Notes under the pieces: model-generated | What the model was told of the DNA's origin: nothing | Seen by the model: only the letters and a program-made list of their open reading frames with translations | Databases searched by the model: none | Assembly: GCA_019421525.1 (NCBI GenBank) | Contig: JAHZFC010000030.1 | Location: 1 to 16,930, forward strand | Source of the DNA: Clostridiales bacterium | Lineage (GTDB): Bacteria; Bacillota; Clostridia; Oscillospirales; Oscillospiraceae | Reading direction: 5' to 3' | DNA length: 16,930 nt | Made by a program: the position numbers and the translations under genes | Shown: piece by piece, positions 5,991 to 13,003 of the stretch | Position numbering within the stretch: the stretch's first letter is position 1 | How the letters are laid out: every line of letters starts with the position of its first letter

Positions 5991-7757
5991 TTACAGGTTA
6001 TCGTCAGTACGATACCGCTTCTGGGGCACATAGGTGCAGTGGAGCAGCTCGTGGGCCAGGTGGCCGCCGGGCTCGCCCAGGAAGGTGTCGTATACCTCCT
6101 TGACCACGGGGTTCTCGTGGCTCTTGCGGAACTCCATGCCCTGGTCCTGCTTGTACAGGGCCTTGGCCCGGAGGGTGCGCAGGTCGGTGAAGGAGCGCAC
6201 CGTAGCCGGGTGGAGGGGCTGGCCGCCGCCGTTGACGCAGCCGCCGGGACAGGCCATGAACTCGATGAAGTCATACTGCATCTGGCCGGAGCGTACCCCG
6301 TCCAGCACGATCTTGGCGTTGTGCAGGCCGGAGGCCACGCACACCCGGACGGTCTTGCCGGGCAGCTCGTAGCTGGCCTCCTTGATGCCCTGGGTGCCCC
6401 GGACCTCGGTGAACTCCAGGGGGCCCATCTCGCTGCCGGTGACCTTGGCCACCACGGTGCGCAGCGCGGCCTCCATGACGCCGCCGGTGGCGCCGAAGAT
6501 CACCGACGCGCCGGTGGACACGCCCAGCATGGGGTCGAACTCCCCATCGGGCAGGTGGTCGAACATCATGCCCGCCTGGGTGATCATCCGGGCCAGCTCC
6601 CGGGTGGTGAGGGAGGCGTCCACCGGCATGCAGCCGTTGGCCATGCGCTGCTCCTCCCGCTTGCACTCGTACTTCTTGGCGGTGCAGGGCATGATGGACA
6701 CCACATAAATGTCCCTGGGGTCGATGCCAGCCTTCTGGGCGTAGTAGCTCTTCACCAGGGCGCCGAACATCTGCTGGGGGGACTTGCAGGAGGACAGGTT
6801 GGGCACAAATTCGGGGTAGTGCTGCTCGCAGAACCGGATCCAGCCGGGGGAGCAGGAGGTGATGAGGGGCAGCTGGCCCCCCTCGGTGAGGCGGTGGATG
6901 AACTCGGTGCCCTCCTCCATGATAGTGAAGTCGGCGGCGGTGTCCACGTCGAACACCTTGTCAAAGCCCAGGCGCCGCAGGGCGGACACCATCTTGCCCT
7001 CCACATTGGAGCCGATGGGCATACCGAAGCACTCGCCCAGGGTGACCCGGACGGAGGGGGCGGGACCCACCACCACGTGCTTGGCGGGGTCGTGCAGCGC
7101 GGCGAGCACCTCGGCGGTGGAGTCCTTCTCCGCCAGGGCGCCGGTGGGGCAGGACACGATGCACTGCCCGCAGGACACGCAGTCCACCTCGCTCAGGTCC
7201 CGGTCGAAGGCGCAGCCGATGTGGGTGTTGTAGCCCCGGTCGTTGGGGCCGATGACCCCCACCTCCTGGAGCTTGCGGCAGGTGGCCACGCACCGGCGGC
7301 ACAGGATGCACTTGGAGTTGTCCCGCACCAGGTGCAAAGCGGTGTCCTCGATGCGGGGCAGAAGCTCGTCGTTGGCATAGCGAACCGCGTCGATGCCCAG
7401 GTCGGCGGCCAGCTGGCGCAGCTCGCACTGGGCGTTGCGGGAGCAGGTCAGGCAGTCCATGCGGTGGTTGGACAAGATCAGCTCCAGGGACAGCTGCCGG
7501 GAATGGCGCACCCGGGGGGTGTTGGTCTTGACCTCCATGCCCTCGCTCACCGGGTAGACACAGGAGGCCATCAGACTCCGGGCCCCCTTGACCTCCACCA
7601 CGCAGATGCGGCAGGAGCCGATCTCATTGACGTCCTTCAAAAAGCACAGGGAGGGGATCTTGATGCCCGCCGAGCGGGCGGCCTCCAGCACCGTGGTGCC
7701 CTCGGGAACGGTGACGGGGATGTTGTCGATCGTCAAATTTATCATTTTCTGTTCCAT
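5991..7757 (-). CDS. hndD: Catalytic subunit of NAD(P)-linked [FeFe] hydrogenase (HndD/HydA type)
   Basis: This 588-residue subunit reduces protons to H2 or oxidises H2 at the H-cluster. Domains in order: a [2Fe-2S] domain (C38, C49, C52, C66), a NuoG-like His/Cys cluster (H98, C102, C105, C111), two [4Fe-4S] ferredoxin clusters (C150-C160 and C193-C203), the H-cluster domain, and a C-terminal small-subunit segment (about 540-575). H-cluster motifs are TSCSPGW at 300-306, MPCTAKK at 356-362 and MACPGGCVNGGG at 501-512. The first motif has serine after the cysteine instead of the textbook TSCCPGW; I recall this variant in trimeric or tetrameric NAD-linked enzymes but cannot check it here. The ATG at 7757 follows AAGGAG. 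It is the last gene of the hnd operon and ends at the palindromic terminator. The gene set suggests an electron-bifurcating enzyme. HydE/F/G maturases are not in this window. Confidence 0.95.
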   Translation of the reverse strand: MEQKMINLTIDNIPVTVPEGTTVLEAARSAGIKIPSLCFLKDVNEIGSCRICVVEVKGARSLMASCVYPVSEGMEVKTNTPRVRHSRQLSLELILSNHRMDCLTCSRNAQCELRQLAADLGIDAVRYANDELLPRIEDTALHLVRDNSKCILCRRCVATCRKLQEVGVIGPNDRGYNTHIGCAFDRDLSEVDCVSCGQCIVSCPTGALAEKDSTAEVLAALHDPAKHVVVGPAPSVRVTLGECFGMPIGSNVEGKMVSALRRLGFDKVFDVDTAADFTIMEEGTEFIHRLTEGGQLPLITSCSPGWIRFCEQHYPEFVPNLSSCKSPQQMFGALVKSYYAQKAGIDPRDIYVVSIMPCTAKKYECKREEQRMANGCMPVDASLTTRELARMITQAGMMFDHLPDGEFDPMLGVSTGASVIFGATGGVMEAALRTVVAKVTGSEMGPLEFTEVRGTQGIKEASYELPGKTVRVCVASGLHNAKIVLDGVRSGQMQYDFIEFMACPGGCVNGGGQPLHPATVRSFTDLRTLRAKALYKQDQGMEFRKSHENPVVKEVYDTFLGEPGGHLAHELLHCTYVPQKRYRTDDNL

Positions 7758-7774
7758 GTTCGTCACTCCTTCCC

Positions 7775-9577
7775 TCAATGCTTGGAAATGGCGTCAAAGC
7801 GGCAGTTGGACTGGCACAGGCCGCAGTGGATGCACTTGTCCTGATCGATGATGTGGGGGCCCTTGACGGCTCCGGAGATGGCGCCCACCGGGCAGTTCCG
7901 GGCACACAGGGTGCAGCCCCGGCACTTGTTGGGATCGATCTCAAAGTGGATGAGGTTGCGGCACACCCCGGCGGGACAGCGCTTGTCCACCACATGGGCC
8001 ACATATTCGTCCCGGAAATATTTCAGGGTGGACAGCACCGGGTTGGGGGCGGACTGGCCCAGGGCGCACAGGGCGGAGTCCTTCAGGTGATAGCACAGCT
8101 CCTCGATGGTGTCCAGGTCCTCCAGGGTGCCCTTGCCGTCGGTGATCTTGCACAGCAGGTCGTACAGCCGCTTGGTGCCGATGCGGCAGGGCACGCACTT
8201 GCCGCAGGACTCGTCCACGCAGAACTCCAGGAAGAACTTGGCGATGTCCACCATGCAGTTGTCCTCGTCCATGACGATCAGGCCGCCGGAGCCCATCATG
8301 GAGCCGATGGCAGTGAGGGAGTCATAGTCGATGGGGGTGTCGATGAGCTCGGCGGGGATGCAGCCGCCGGAGGGGCCGCCGGTCTGGGCGGCCTTGAACT
8401 TCTTGCCGTTGGGGATGCCGCCGCCGATGTCCTCGATGATGGTGCGCAGTGTGGTGCCCATGGGGATCTCCACAAGGCCGGTGTTGGTGATCTTGCCGCC
8501 CAGGGCGAACACCTTGGTGCCCTTGGACTTCTCCGTGCCGATGGCGGCGAATTTCTCCCAGCCGTTGTTCAAGATCCAGGTGATGTTGGCGTAGGTCTCC
8601 ACGTTGTTGAGCAGCGTGGGTTTGCCGAACAGGCCCTTCACCGCGGGGAAGGGGGGACGGGGACGGGGCTCGCCCCGGTGGCCCTCGATGGAGGTCATCA
8701 GGGCGGTCTCCTCGCCGCACACGAAGGCGCCGGCGCCCAGGCGCAGCTCCAGGTCGAAGGAGAAGCCGGAGCCCAGGATGTCCTTGCCCAGCAGGCCGTA
8801 CTCCCGGGCCTGGCCGATGGCCAGCTCCAGGCGCTTGACGGCGATGGGGTACTCCGCGCGGATGTAGATGTAGCCCTGGCTGGAGCCCACGGTGTAGCCG
8901 GCGATGGTCATGGCCTCGATGACGGAGAAGGGGTCGCCCTCCAGCACGGAGCGGTCCATGAACGCGCCGGGGTCGCCCTCGTCGGCGTTGCAGCAGACGT
9001 ACTTCACGCCGTCGTCGCTCTTGGCCTCGTATGTAAACTGCCACTTCATGCCCGTGGAGAAGCCGGCGCCGCCGCGGCCCCGCAGGCCGGACTTCTTCAG
9101 GCAGTCGATGATCTCCTCCGGGGGAGTCTTTTCGGTGAGGATGCGCTCCAGGGCGGTGTAGCCGTCCACGCCCAGGTACTCGTCGATGGACTCGGGGTTG
9201 ATGACGCCGCAGTTGCGCAGGGCGATGCGCAGCTGGTGCTTATAGAACTGGGTGTCCGACAGGGAGGTGACGGTCTCCCCCTCGTCCCCGTCCATGTGGA
9301 GCAGGCGGGTGACGATGCGGCCCTTGACGATGTGCTCGGACACGATCTCGGGCACGTCGTCCACGGTGACCTTGGTGTAGCACGCCCCCTCGGGGAACAC
9401 CATGACGATGGGTCCCATGGCGCACAGGCCGAAGCAGCCGGTCTTGACCACCCGGACCTCCTGGTCCATCTTGGCCTTTTTCAGCTCCTTCTCAAAGGCC
9501 TCGATGATCTTGGGGCTCTCGGAGGAGGAGCAGCCGGTGCCGGTACACACCATGATGTTACAGCGGATATGGCTCAT
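7775..9577 (-). CDS. hndC: NuoF-like flavin/NADH subunit of the hydrogenase (HndC/HydB)
   Basis: This 600-residue subunit oxidises NADH at FMN and passes electrons to the catalytic subunit. It is expected to be the bifurcation site in this enzyme class. An N-terminal thioredoxin-like [2Fe-2S] domain (C11, C16, C48, C52) comes first. The NuoF core follows with GRGGAGFSTGMKW at 167-179 for NADH and FMN, GAGAFVCGEETAL at 281-293, and the N3-type cluster ESCGKCVPCR at 456-465 with C504. The C-terminus adds two [4Fe-4S] ferredoxin clusters (C552-C562 and C582-C592), the usual HydB extension. The length agrees with the family. GGGGAG sits six bases before the ATG at 9577. It lies between hndB (15 bp upstream) and hndD (17 bp downstream). 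Confidence 0.95.
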   Translation of the reverse strand: MSHIRCNIMVCTGTGCSSSESPKIIEAFEKELKKAKMDQEVRVVKTGCFGLCAMGPIVMVFPEGACYTKVTVDDVPEIVSEHIVKGRIVTRLLHMDGDEGETVTSLSDTQFYKHQLRIALRNCGVINPESIDEYLGVDGYTALERILTEKTPPEEIIDCLKKSGLRGRGGAGFSTGMKWQFTYEAKSDDGVKYVCCNADEGDPGAFMDRSVLEGDPFSVIEAMTIAGYTVGSSQGYIYIRAEYPIAVKRLELAIGQAREYGLLGKDILGSGFSFDLELRLGAGAFVCGEETALMTSIEGHRGEPRPRPPFPAVKGLFGKPTLLNNVETYANITWILNNGWEKFAAIGTEKSKGTKVFALGGKITNTGLVEIPMGTTLRTIIEDIGGGIPNGKKFKAAQTGGPSGGCIPAELIDTPIDYDSLTAIGSMMGSGGLIVMDEDNCMVDIAKFFLEFCVDESCGKCVPCRIGTKRLYDLLCKITDGKGTLEDLDTIEELCYHLKDSALCALGQSAPNPVLSTLKYFRDEYVAHVVDKRCPAGVCRNLIHFEIDPNKCRGCTLCARNCPVGAISGAVKGPHIIDQDKCIHCGLCQSNCRFDAISKH

Positions 9578-9592
9578 GTCGCACTCCCCTCC

Positions 9593-9961
9593 TTATTCGG
9601 CCGCGCCGATGGTGTAGTCGGTGACCACGTTGTGGTTGACCAGATGCTGTTCCACGATGACGGGCACCATTTCGGGCTTCATCTTCACATAGGTGACCTT
9701 CTCCTGGCCGGGGACGAACACCTCCACGATGGGCTCCAGGCGGCACACGCCGATGCAGCCGGTCTGGGACACGGTGACGTTCTTCAGCCCCCGCTTCTCG
9801 ATCTCATCCAAAAAGGCGGTCATGACAGGGCGGGCACCTGCGGCGATGCCGCAGGTGGCCATGCCCACCACCACGCGGATGTTGTCCTCGCTGCTGTCCC
9901 GCAGGTCCATCTGCTTTTTCATCTTGTCGCGGATGGCCTTCAGCTCTTCCAAACTCTTCAT
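9593..9961 (-). CDS. hndB: Thioredoxin-like [2Fe-2S] subunit (HndB type)
   Basis: The 122-residue protein matches the small iron-sulfur subunit found between the NuoE- and NuoF-like subunits in tetrameric Hnd hydrogenases. A charged N-terminal helix (1-25) precedes the ferredoxin fold, with GMATCGIAAGA at 33-43 (C37) and TGCIGVC at 67-73 (C69, C73). Only three cysteines are present in these positions; the first pair of NuoE-type proteins is reduced to one, which I recall as usual for HndB relatives. It probably relays or gates electrons, but its exact function is poorly defined. GGAGG precedes the ATG at 9961, which overlaps the stop of the ATP-binding protein gene by ATGA. Confidence 0.88.
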   Translation of the reverse strand: MKSLEELKAIRDKMKKQMDLRDSSEDNIRVVVGMATCGIAAGARPVMTAFLDEIEKRGLKNVTVSQTGCIGVCRLEPIVEVFVPGQEKVTYVKMKPEMVPVIVEQHLVNHNVVTDYTIGAAE

Positions 9962-10515
9962 AGCGCTCCTCCAGCTCGTTGTATTTGGGCTTCTTGTTCC
10001 GAAATGTAATCTGTGATCCAGGTGAACAGCTCCGGCTCCGCCAGGGAGATGTCCGGCCCCAAGATGGCCCGCAGAGTGCCGGTGGACAGCTCCGCCGTCC
10101 CCCGGGGGGTGGTGTGGCGGTAGCGGAAGTCCAGCTCGGGGCTGCCCTGGATGAGCAGGGCCACGGTGCCCGCCAGGTCCCCCAGGGGGGGACAGTCCAG
10201 GTGTTTGCGGTCGAACACGGCGGTGACGGTGGTGCCCTGGCCCAGGGTGCTCTGGATGTCCAGGCTGCCCCCGGTCTGCTCCGCCGCCATGCGGTACAGC
10301 GGCAGGCCCAGGCCCACCTTCCGGGTGGTGCGGGTGGTGGTGAAGGGGTCGGTCACCTGGGCCAGGAACTCCGGGCTCATCCCCCGCCCGTTGTCCGAGA
10401 TGACGATGGTCAGCCGGCCATCCTTGTCCTCGTCCAGGGAGATGTCCACCCAGGTGGCCCCGGCGGCGACGGAATTCTTCGCCACGTCCAGCAGGTGAAG
10501 GGAAAGCTCCTTCAT
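9958..10515 (-). CDS. HATPase_c-family ATP-binding protein in the hydrogenase operon
   Basis: The 185-residue protein has the GHKL ATPase fold without a dimerisation/phosphoacceptor domain, transmembrane part or sensor. The N-box is VAKNSVAAGA at 11-20 (N14), the G1 box ISDNGRGMS at 39-47 (D41) and the G2 box KVGLGLPLYR at 66-75. After about residue 105 comes an 80-residue tail I do not recognise. It is not a conventional histidine kinase because no H-box is seen. It overlaps hndA upstream (10512-10515) and hndB downstream (9958-9961) by ATGA, so it is translationally coupled inside the structural operon. A regulatory or assembly role is inferred; such genes are known in clostridial hydrogenase clusters but their function is unsettled. 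Confidence 0.85.
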   Translation of the reverse strand: MKELSLHLLDVAKNSVAAGATWVDISLDEDKDGRLTIVISDNGRGMSPEFLAQVTDPFTTTRTTRKVGLGLPLYRMAAEQTGGSLDIQSTLGQGTTVTAVFDRKHLDCPPLGDLAGTVALLIQGSPELDFRYRHTTPRGTAELSTGTLRAILGPDISLAEPELFTWITDYISEQEAQIQRAGGAL

Positions 10516-11015
10516 CCCTTTTTGATGTACTGGTCCAGGATGGGCCCCACCTGGGCGGGGGTGAGGCGGCCGTACACATCCTCGTTGATCATCATGACCG
10601 GGGCCAGGCCGCACGCGCCGATGCACCGGCAGGCGTCAAGGGAGAACAGCCCGTCCTTGGTGATGCCGCCGGGGACGATGCCCAGCTTCTTCTCCACCGC
10701 GTCCAGCACCCCGGCGGCGCCCTTGACATAGCAGGCAGTGCCCAGGCAGACGGAGATCTGGTACTTCCCCTTGGGGTTCAGCGTGAAGAAGGAGTAGAAG
10801 GTGGACACGCCGTAGACTTCGCTGAGCGGGATGTCCAGCCCCTCGGCGACCATGATCTGTACCTCCTCCGGCAGGTAGCCGAAGATCTCCTGGGCGGCCT
10901 GGAGCACCGGCATGGTGGCGCCGGGCTGGCCCTTGTGCTCCTGGATGACCTTGCGCAGCCGTTCCTCCTGTTCCGGCGTGCCCCGGTAGGGGACCGCGGT
11001 CTTGCAGTTAGGCAT
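10512..11015 (-). CDS. hndA: NuoE-like [2Fe-2S] subunit of the hydrogenase (HndA/HydC)
   Basis: The 167-residue protein has the NuoE/24-kDa layout: an N-terminal helical part (about 10-75) with PEEVQIMVAEGLDIPLSEVYG, then a thioredoxin-like [2Fe-2S] domain. The cluster cysteines are C90 and C95 in CLGTACYVKG, and C131 and C135 in CIGACGLAP. It carries electrons in the NADH-oxidising arm with the NuoF-like subunit. The start at 11015 is chosen over upstream frames because GAGGAGG lies at proper spacing and family homology begins soon after. It is the first gene of the hnd operon, with a promoter at 11103-11131 and a leader of about 85 bases that contains a GGCGGC/GCCGCC hairpin. Confidence 0.93.
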   Translation of the reverse strand: MPNCKTAVPYRGTPEQEERLRKVIQEHKGQPGATMPVLQAAQEIFGYLPEEVQIMVAEGLDIPLSEVYGVSTFYSFFTLNPKGKYQISVCLGTACYVKGAAGVLDAVEKKLGIVPGGITKDGLFSLDACRCIGACGLAPVMMINEDVYGRLTPAQVGPILDQYIKKG

Positions 11016-11102
11016 ATGGTTTCCTCCTCTTTGAAAGTTAGGCGGCACGCACCGGAGCCGCCGAAGAACGCGAAACATATGAAAGGTGCGAAACTTTAGC
11101 TC

Positions 11103-11131
11103 ATTTTATCACAAGTTTTGGATTAGCACAA
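11103..11131 (-). promoter_or_regulatory. Promoter of the hnd hydrogenase operon
   Basis: On the minus strand TTGTGC (11126-11131), a 17-bp spacer and TAAAAT (11103-11108) with an extended TGA before the -10. The sequence TGTG-N-TAAAAT recurs at the sensor-operon promoter (16164-16193). Confidence 0.7.
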
Positions 11132-11201
11132 ACTAACAATCTGAAAGGTCTATGAATATTTTGCCGCGCTAAAGAGCGGAAATGGCATAACTCGCTCAGT
11201 T

Positions 11202-11219
11202 TCGTTAAAAAATTAACCA
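11202..11219. promoter_or_regulatory. Rex-like palindrome upstream of the hnd operon
   Basis: TCGTTAA-AAAA-TTAACCA matches the published clostridial Rex consensus TTGTTAA-N4-TTAACAA at 12 of 14 fixed positions. Rex is the NADH/NAD-sensing repressor of fermentation and hydrogenase genes. The site overlaps the stop codon of the PHP gene and is about 70 bp upstream of the -35 box, farther than a simple blocking site. Confidence 0.4.
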
Positions 11220-11920
11220 GCTAACCAGGCCAGCACCGCCTGGGGCGTGCGCTCGGGCAGGGCCATATACTGGTGTGCGTCGGGGATCTGGTCGAGGTAG
11301 TGAGCGTCACAGGCGGTGATATGCCGCACCCCCGCCAGGTCGGGCCGGTGGAACAGGTCCGGAGGACAGTTTTTGGACACCTCCGCCAGAGAAAAGCCCA
11401 TGGCCGGATCCCAGAGCCCTAGGTTGGACAGCACGGAAAAGGAGGGGCGGTCGATGTGGGCGGGAAAGGCCACGCCGCCGTAGGACCGGACCAGTCCGGC
11501 TACCTCATATACCCCGATGTCGGTGGCGCCGGCCAGCAGGGCGGTCTCCTCCCCCAGCACCCGGTCTTCCTCGTCCATGAGGATCTGGGGGCCGAACACG
11601 GCGGGGTCGTTGTCCATGGGGGGCAGCCGGCGGCGCACCAGGATGTCGAAGGCGTCGGCGCTGTCCAGGTCAGGGAACAGGCAGACGATATGGGCCTCCT
11701 CCTGGGTGGTCAGCTCCATCCCCGGCAGGGCCAGGATGCCGTACCGCTCCGCCGCGGCGCAGAAGGCCGCGCAGTTGCCGGTGGTGTTGTGGTCGGTGAG
11801 GGCCACGATGTCCAGCCCGGCCAGGGCGCACATCCCCGCCAGGTCGGCGGGGGTATTGTCGTCGGACCCGCAGGGGGACAGACAGCTGTGGAGATGCAGA
11901 TCAAAGGAATAGTCTTTCAT
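11213..11920 (-). CDS. PHP-domain metal-dependent phosphoesterase
   Basis: The 235-residue protein is a stand-alone PHP domain. Metal ligands expected for the family are present: D7, H9 and H11 in FDLHLHSCLSPC, D43 and H44 in LTDHNT, E69 in GMELTT, H77, H155 in FPAHIDRPSF, and D205 and H207 in CDAH. Relatives hydrolyse phosphate mono- or diesters, including histidinol phosphate and nucleotide 5'-phosphates; the substrate here cannot be named. AAGGAG precedes the ATG at 11920. It is co-oriented with both hydrogenase operons and lies between them. I recall such PHP genes beside the DRTGG/hydrogenase sensor cluster in clostridia, so a signalling role is possible. No promoter is visible in the repeat zone directly upstream. 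Confidence 0.88.
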   Translation of the reverse strand: MKDYSFDLHLHSCLSPCGSDDNTPADLAGMCALAGLDIVALTDHNTTGNCAAFCAAAERYGILALPGMELTTQEEAHIVCLFPDLDSADAFDILVRRRLPPMDNDPAVFGPQILMDEEDRVLGEETALLAGATDIGVYEVAGLVRSYGGVAFPAHIDRPSFSVLSNLGLWDPAMGFSLAEVSKNCPPDLFHRPDLAGVRHITACDAHYLDQIPDAHQYMALPERTPQAVLAWLAG

Positions 11921-12140
11921 GGGTGCTCCTTACATAAGATCAAGGGCCGGCGCCCTTGCACCCCGCCTCCCCCCTGGCGGGGGAGGTGACCGCCGGCAGG
12001 CGGACTGAGGGGCAAGGTTGGCGCCTTTAGGACCCGCCTCCCCCTTGACGGGGGAGGTGACCGCAAAGCGGCTGGAGGGGGTGCCCCCTGACAAGGGCGG
12101 GACCCTTGAGACCTGTGGAGGCCATGGCTGGCCTCCGGCG

Positions 12141-12170
12141 GGTGACTTTTTGATCGCGCAAAAAGTCACC
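12141..12170. repeat. GGTGAC...GTCACC hairpin repeat, copy in zone B
   Basis: GGTGACTTTTTG paired with CAAAAAGTCACC makes a 12-bp stem with a 6-base loop. Sister 30-base copies lie at 507-536 (imperfect) and 13287-13316 (13-bp stem); all three keep ATCG near the loop. Confidence 0.75.
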
Positions 12171-12179
12171 AAAAACGCA

Positions 12180-12252
12180 CTTAGGGGGTACGGGCCCGGA
12201 TGAAGCACCGGCCAAAGGGCGGCCGGGCTCCATAGGGCCCGTACCCCCTAAG
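12180..12252. repeat. Large nested inverted repeat (73 bp)
   Basis: The arms at 12180-12197 and 12235-12252 are perfect 18-bp reverse complements (CTTAGGGGGTACGGGCCC). Inside the 37-bp loop lies a second stem, CCGGCC-N7-GGCCGG. No T-run follows either side, so it is not an ordinary terminator. It could be a small non-autonomous element, a structured RNA or a cruciform site. Confidence 0.7.
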
Positions 12253-12413
12253 GACCCCCATTTTTGCGGGGGACCATTTAAGTAATGCGCCATCCTCTTT
12301 CCGGCGCGCGGTAAGCCGACGCTCCCTACTCCCAGTTTCCGCTGCCGCTCTCCTGGCGGTCGTAGAACTCGGGCAGGCCCTCGATGGCGCGCCTGACCCG
12401 GCGGGGGTGATAA

Positions 12414-12650
12414 TTACGGCTCTTCCGAAGGGCCCCGCCAGGTCGGGTCGTCGCTGCGGCCTACCAGATAGTCCAATGATACCTGGAAGTAGTCGGCCAG
12501 TTGCAGCAAGCCATCAAAATCAGGCCGGTGTTCCCCGCTTTCATAAAACCGGATGTTGCGGTCACTGATCCCCAGTACCTCACCCAAAGCCTTTTGAGAA
12601 ATCTTCTTTTCTTTCCGCAGCTGGCGGAGGATCTCACTGAAATCGCGCAT
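12414..12650 (-). CDS. XRE-family (Cro/CI-type) transcriptional regulator
   Basis: The 78-residue protein is nearly all one XRE helix-turn-helix: FSEILRQLRKEKKISQKALG at 4-23, then EVLGISDRNIRFYESGEHRP at 24-43 with the recognition helix, then DYFQVSLDYLVGRSDDP, a typical ending. It probably represses the divergent gene at 12731 and itself through the two 16-bp operators between them. AAGGAG lies five bases before the ATG at 12650. The gene and its partner use more A/T than the surrounding hydrogenase genes and sit between repeat zones, which suggests acquisition by transfer. A phage- or element-derived origin is likely but not shown; no integrase is present. Confidence 0.88.
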   Translation of the reverse strand: MRDFSEILRQLRKEKKISQKALGEVLGISDRNIRFYESGEHRPDFDGLLQLADYFQVSLDYLVGRSDDPTWRGPSEEP

Positions 12651-12659
12651 AATATCTCC

Positions 12660-12688
12660 TTGACAAGGACTTATAGTTCCTATATAAT
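12660..12688 (+). promoter_or_regulatory. Consensus promoter of the 90-residue protein gene
   Basis: TTGACA (12660-12665), a 17-bp spacer and TATAAT (12683-12688) match sigma-A consensus perfectly. The spacer is filled by XRE-type operator 1, so the gene should be strong when released and tightly repressible. Confidence 0.92.
12666..12681. promoter_or_regulatory. XRE-type operator 1
   Basis: AGGACTTATAGTTCCT is a 16-bp near-palindrome located exactly between the -35 and -10 boxes. It differs from operator 2 at two positions. Confidence 0.7.
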
Positions 12689-12693
12689 GAAAC

Positions 12694-12709
12694 AGGACTT
12701 AAATTTCCT
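12694..12709. promoter_or_regulatory. XRE-type operator 2
   Basis: AGGACTTAAATTTCCT has its centre 28 bp from operator 1 and covers the probable transcription start. Two sites nearly three helical turns apart suggest cooperative binding by the XRE protein. Confidence 0.7.
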
Positions 12710-12730
12710 AAAAAGAACGGAGTGACAAAT

Positions 12731-13003
12731 ATGACAGAGGCGATGGAAAAGCTTTATGAATTGGTAGAACGCTCTGCCAGCATTGAAGGAGAGCAGATGG
12801 AAAAATTCAAAGCATTCGCAAAGGCAAAGCTGGCGGTGCTGGAAGAAATTGAAACAGCCGAGGGGAAGGAAAAAATAGAGCTTTTAGATGTATTGTCATC
12901 TCTGGACGGACAGACCGAGGAACTGCGAAAAAAGGCACTGTTTCAAGAAACCTTGCTTCTTGGGATAGAACTGGGCCGTCTGCGCCCTCGGGATATAGAC
13001 TGA
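12731..13003 (+). CDS. Small helical protein of unknown function, divergent from the XRE regulator
   Basis: I do not recognise this 90-residue protein. It is rich in Glu, Lys and Leu, has no cysteine, no signal peptide and no membrane segment, and reads as two or three amphipathic helices, for example MEKLYELVERSASIEGEQ and then a long charged stretch to GKEKIELLDVLSSLDG, ending LGIELGRLRPRDID. The ATG at 12731 is preferred to the in-frame GTG at 12722 because GGAG lies eight bases before it and overlaps that GTG. Codon use is markedly AT-richer than in neighbouring genes. A consensus promoter with two operators shows it is the main output of the cassette. It could be an antirepressor, a DNA- or protein-binding partner, or half of a two-gene system; nothing here decides this. 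Confidence 0.75.
   Translation: MTEAMEKLYELVERSASIEGEQMEKFKAFAKAKLAVLEEIETAEGKEKIELLDVLSSLDGQTEELRKKALFQETLLLGIELGRLRPRDID

Larger units (their letters stand above)
11921..12413. repeat. Gene-free repeat zone B
   Basis: The stretch holds hairpin repeats and no intact gene. It contains CAAGGGC/GCCCTTG (11941-11958), two double-hairpin units with CCTCCCCC-loop-GGGGGAGG followed by a small GC stem (11966-12012 and 12037-12081), a CAAGGG/CCCTTG stem (12092-12108), GGTGAC...GTCACC (12141-12170), an 18-bp inverted repeat (12180-12252), a CCCCC-ATTTTTG-CGGGGG hairpin (12255-12274) and a CTCCCTAC block (12297-12368). The double-hairpin pair reappears inverted at 13440-13560. A protein-like open remnant on the minus strand ends at 12326. 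Confidence 0.7.

Noticed and set aside
6838..6858. TSCSPGW in HndD as a loss of an H-cluster ligand
   Set aside because: I recall this form in many NAD-linked multi-subunit [FeFe] hydrogenases, so I do not treat it as a defect.
6039..10009. Two long plus-strand open frames opposite the hydrogenase genes
   Set aside because: Their translations are rich in Gly, Ala, His and Val with no family match, and they mirror the codon bias of hndB-hndD.
11121..11142. Rex site overlapping the hnd -35 region
   Set aside because: One half resembles TTGTTA, but the opposite half does not match TTAACAA; the better candidate is at 11202-11219.
12414..13003. Confident toxin-antitoxin call for the XRE pair
   Set aside because: The genes are divergent, not an operon, and the 90-residue protein matches no toxin family I know. 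It stays an open possibility only.
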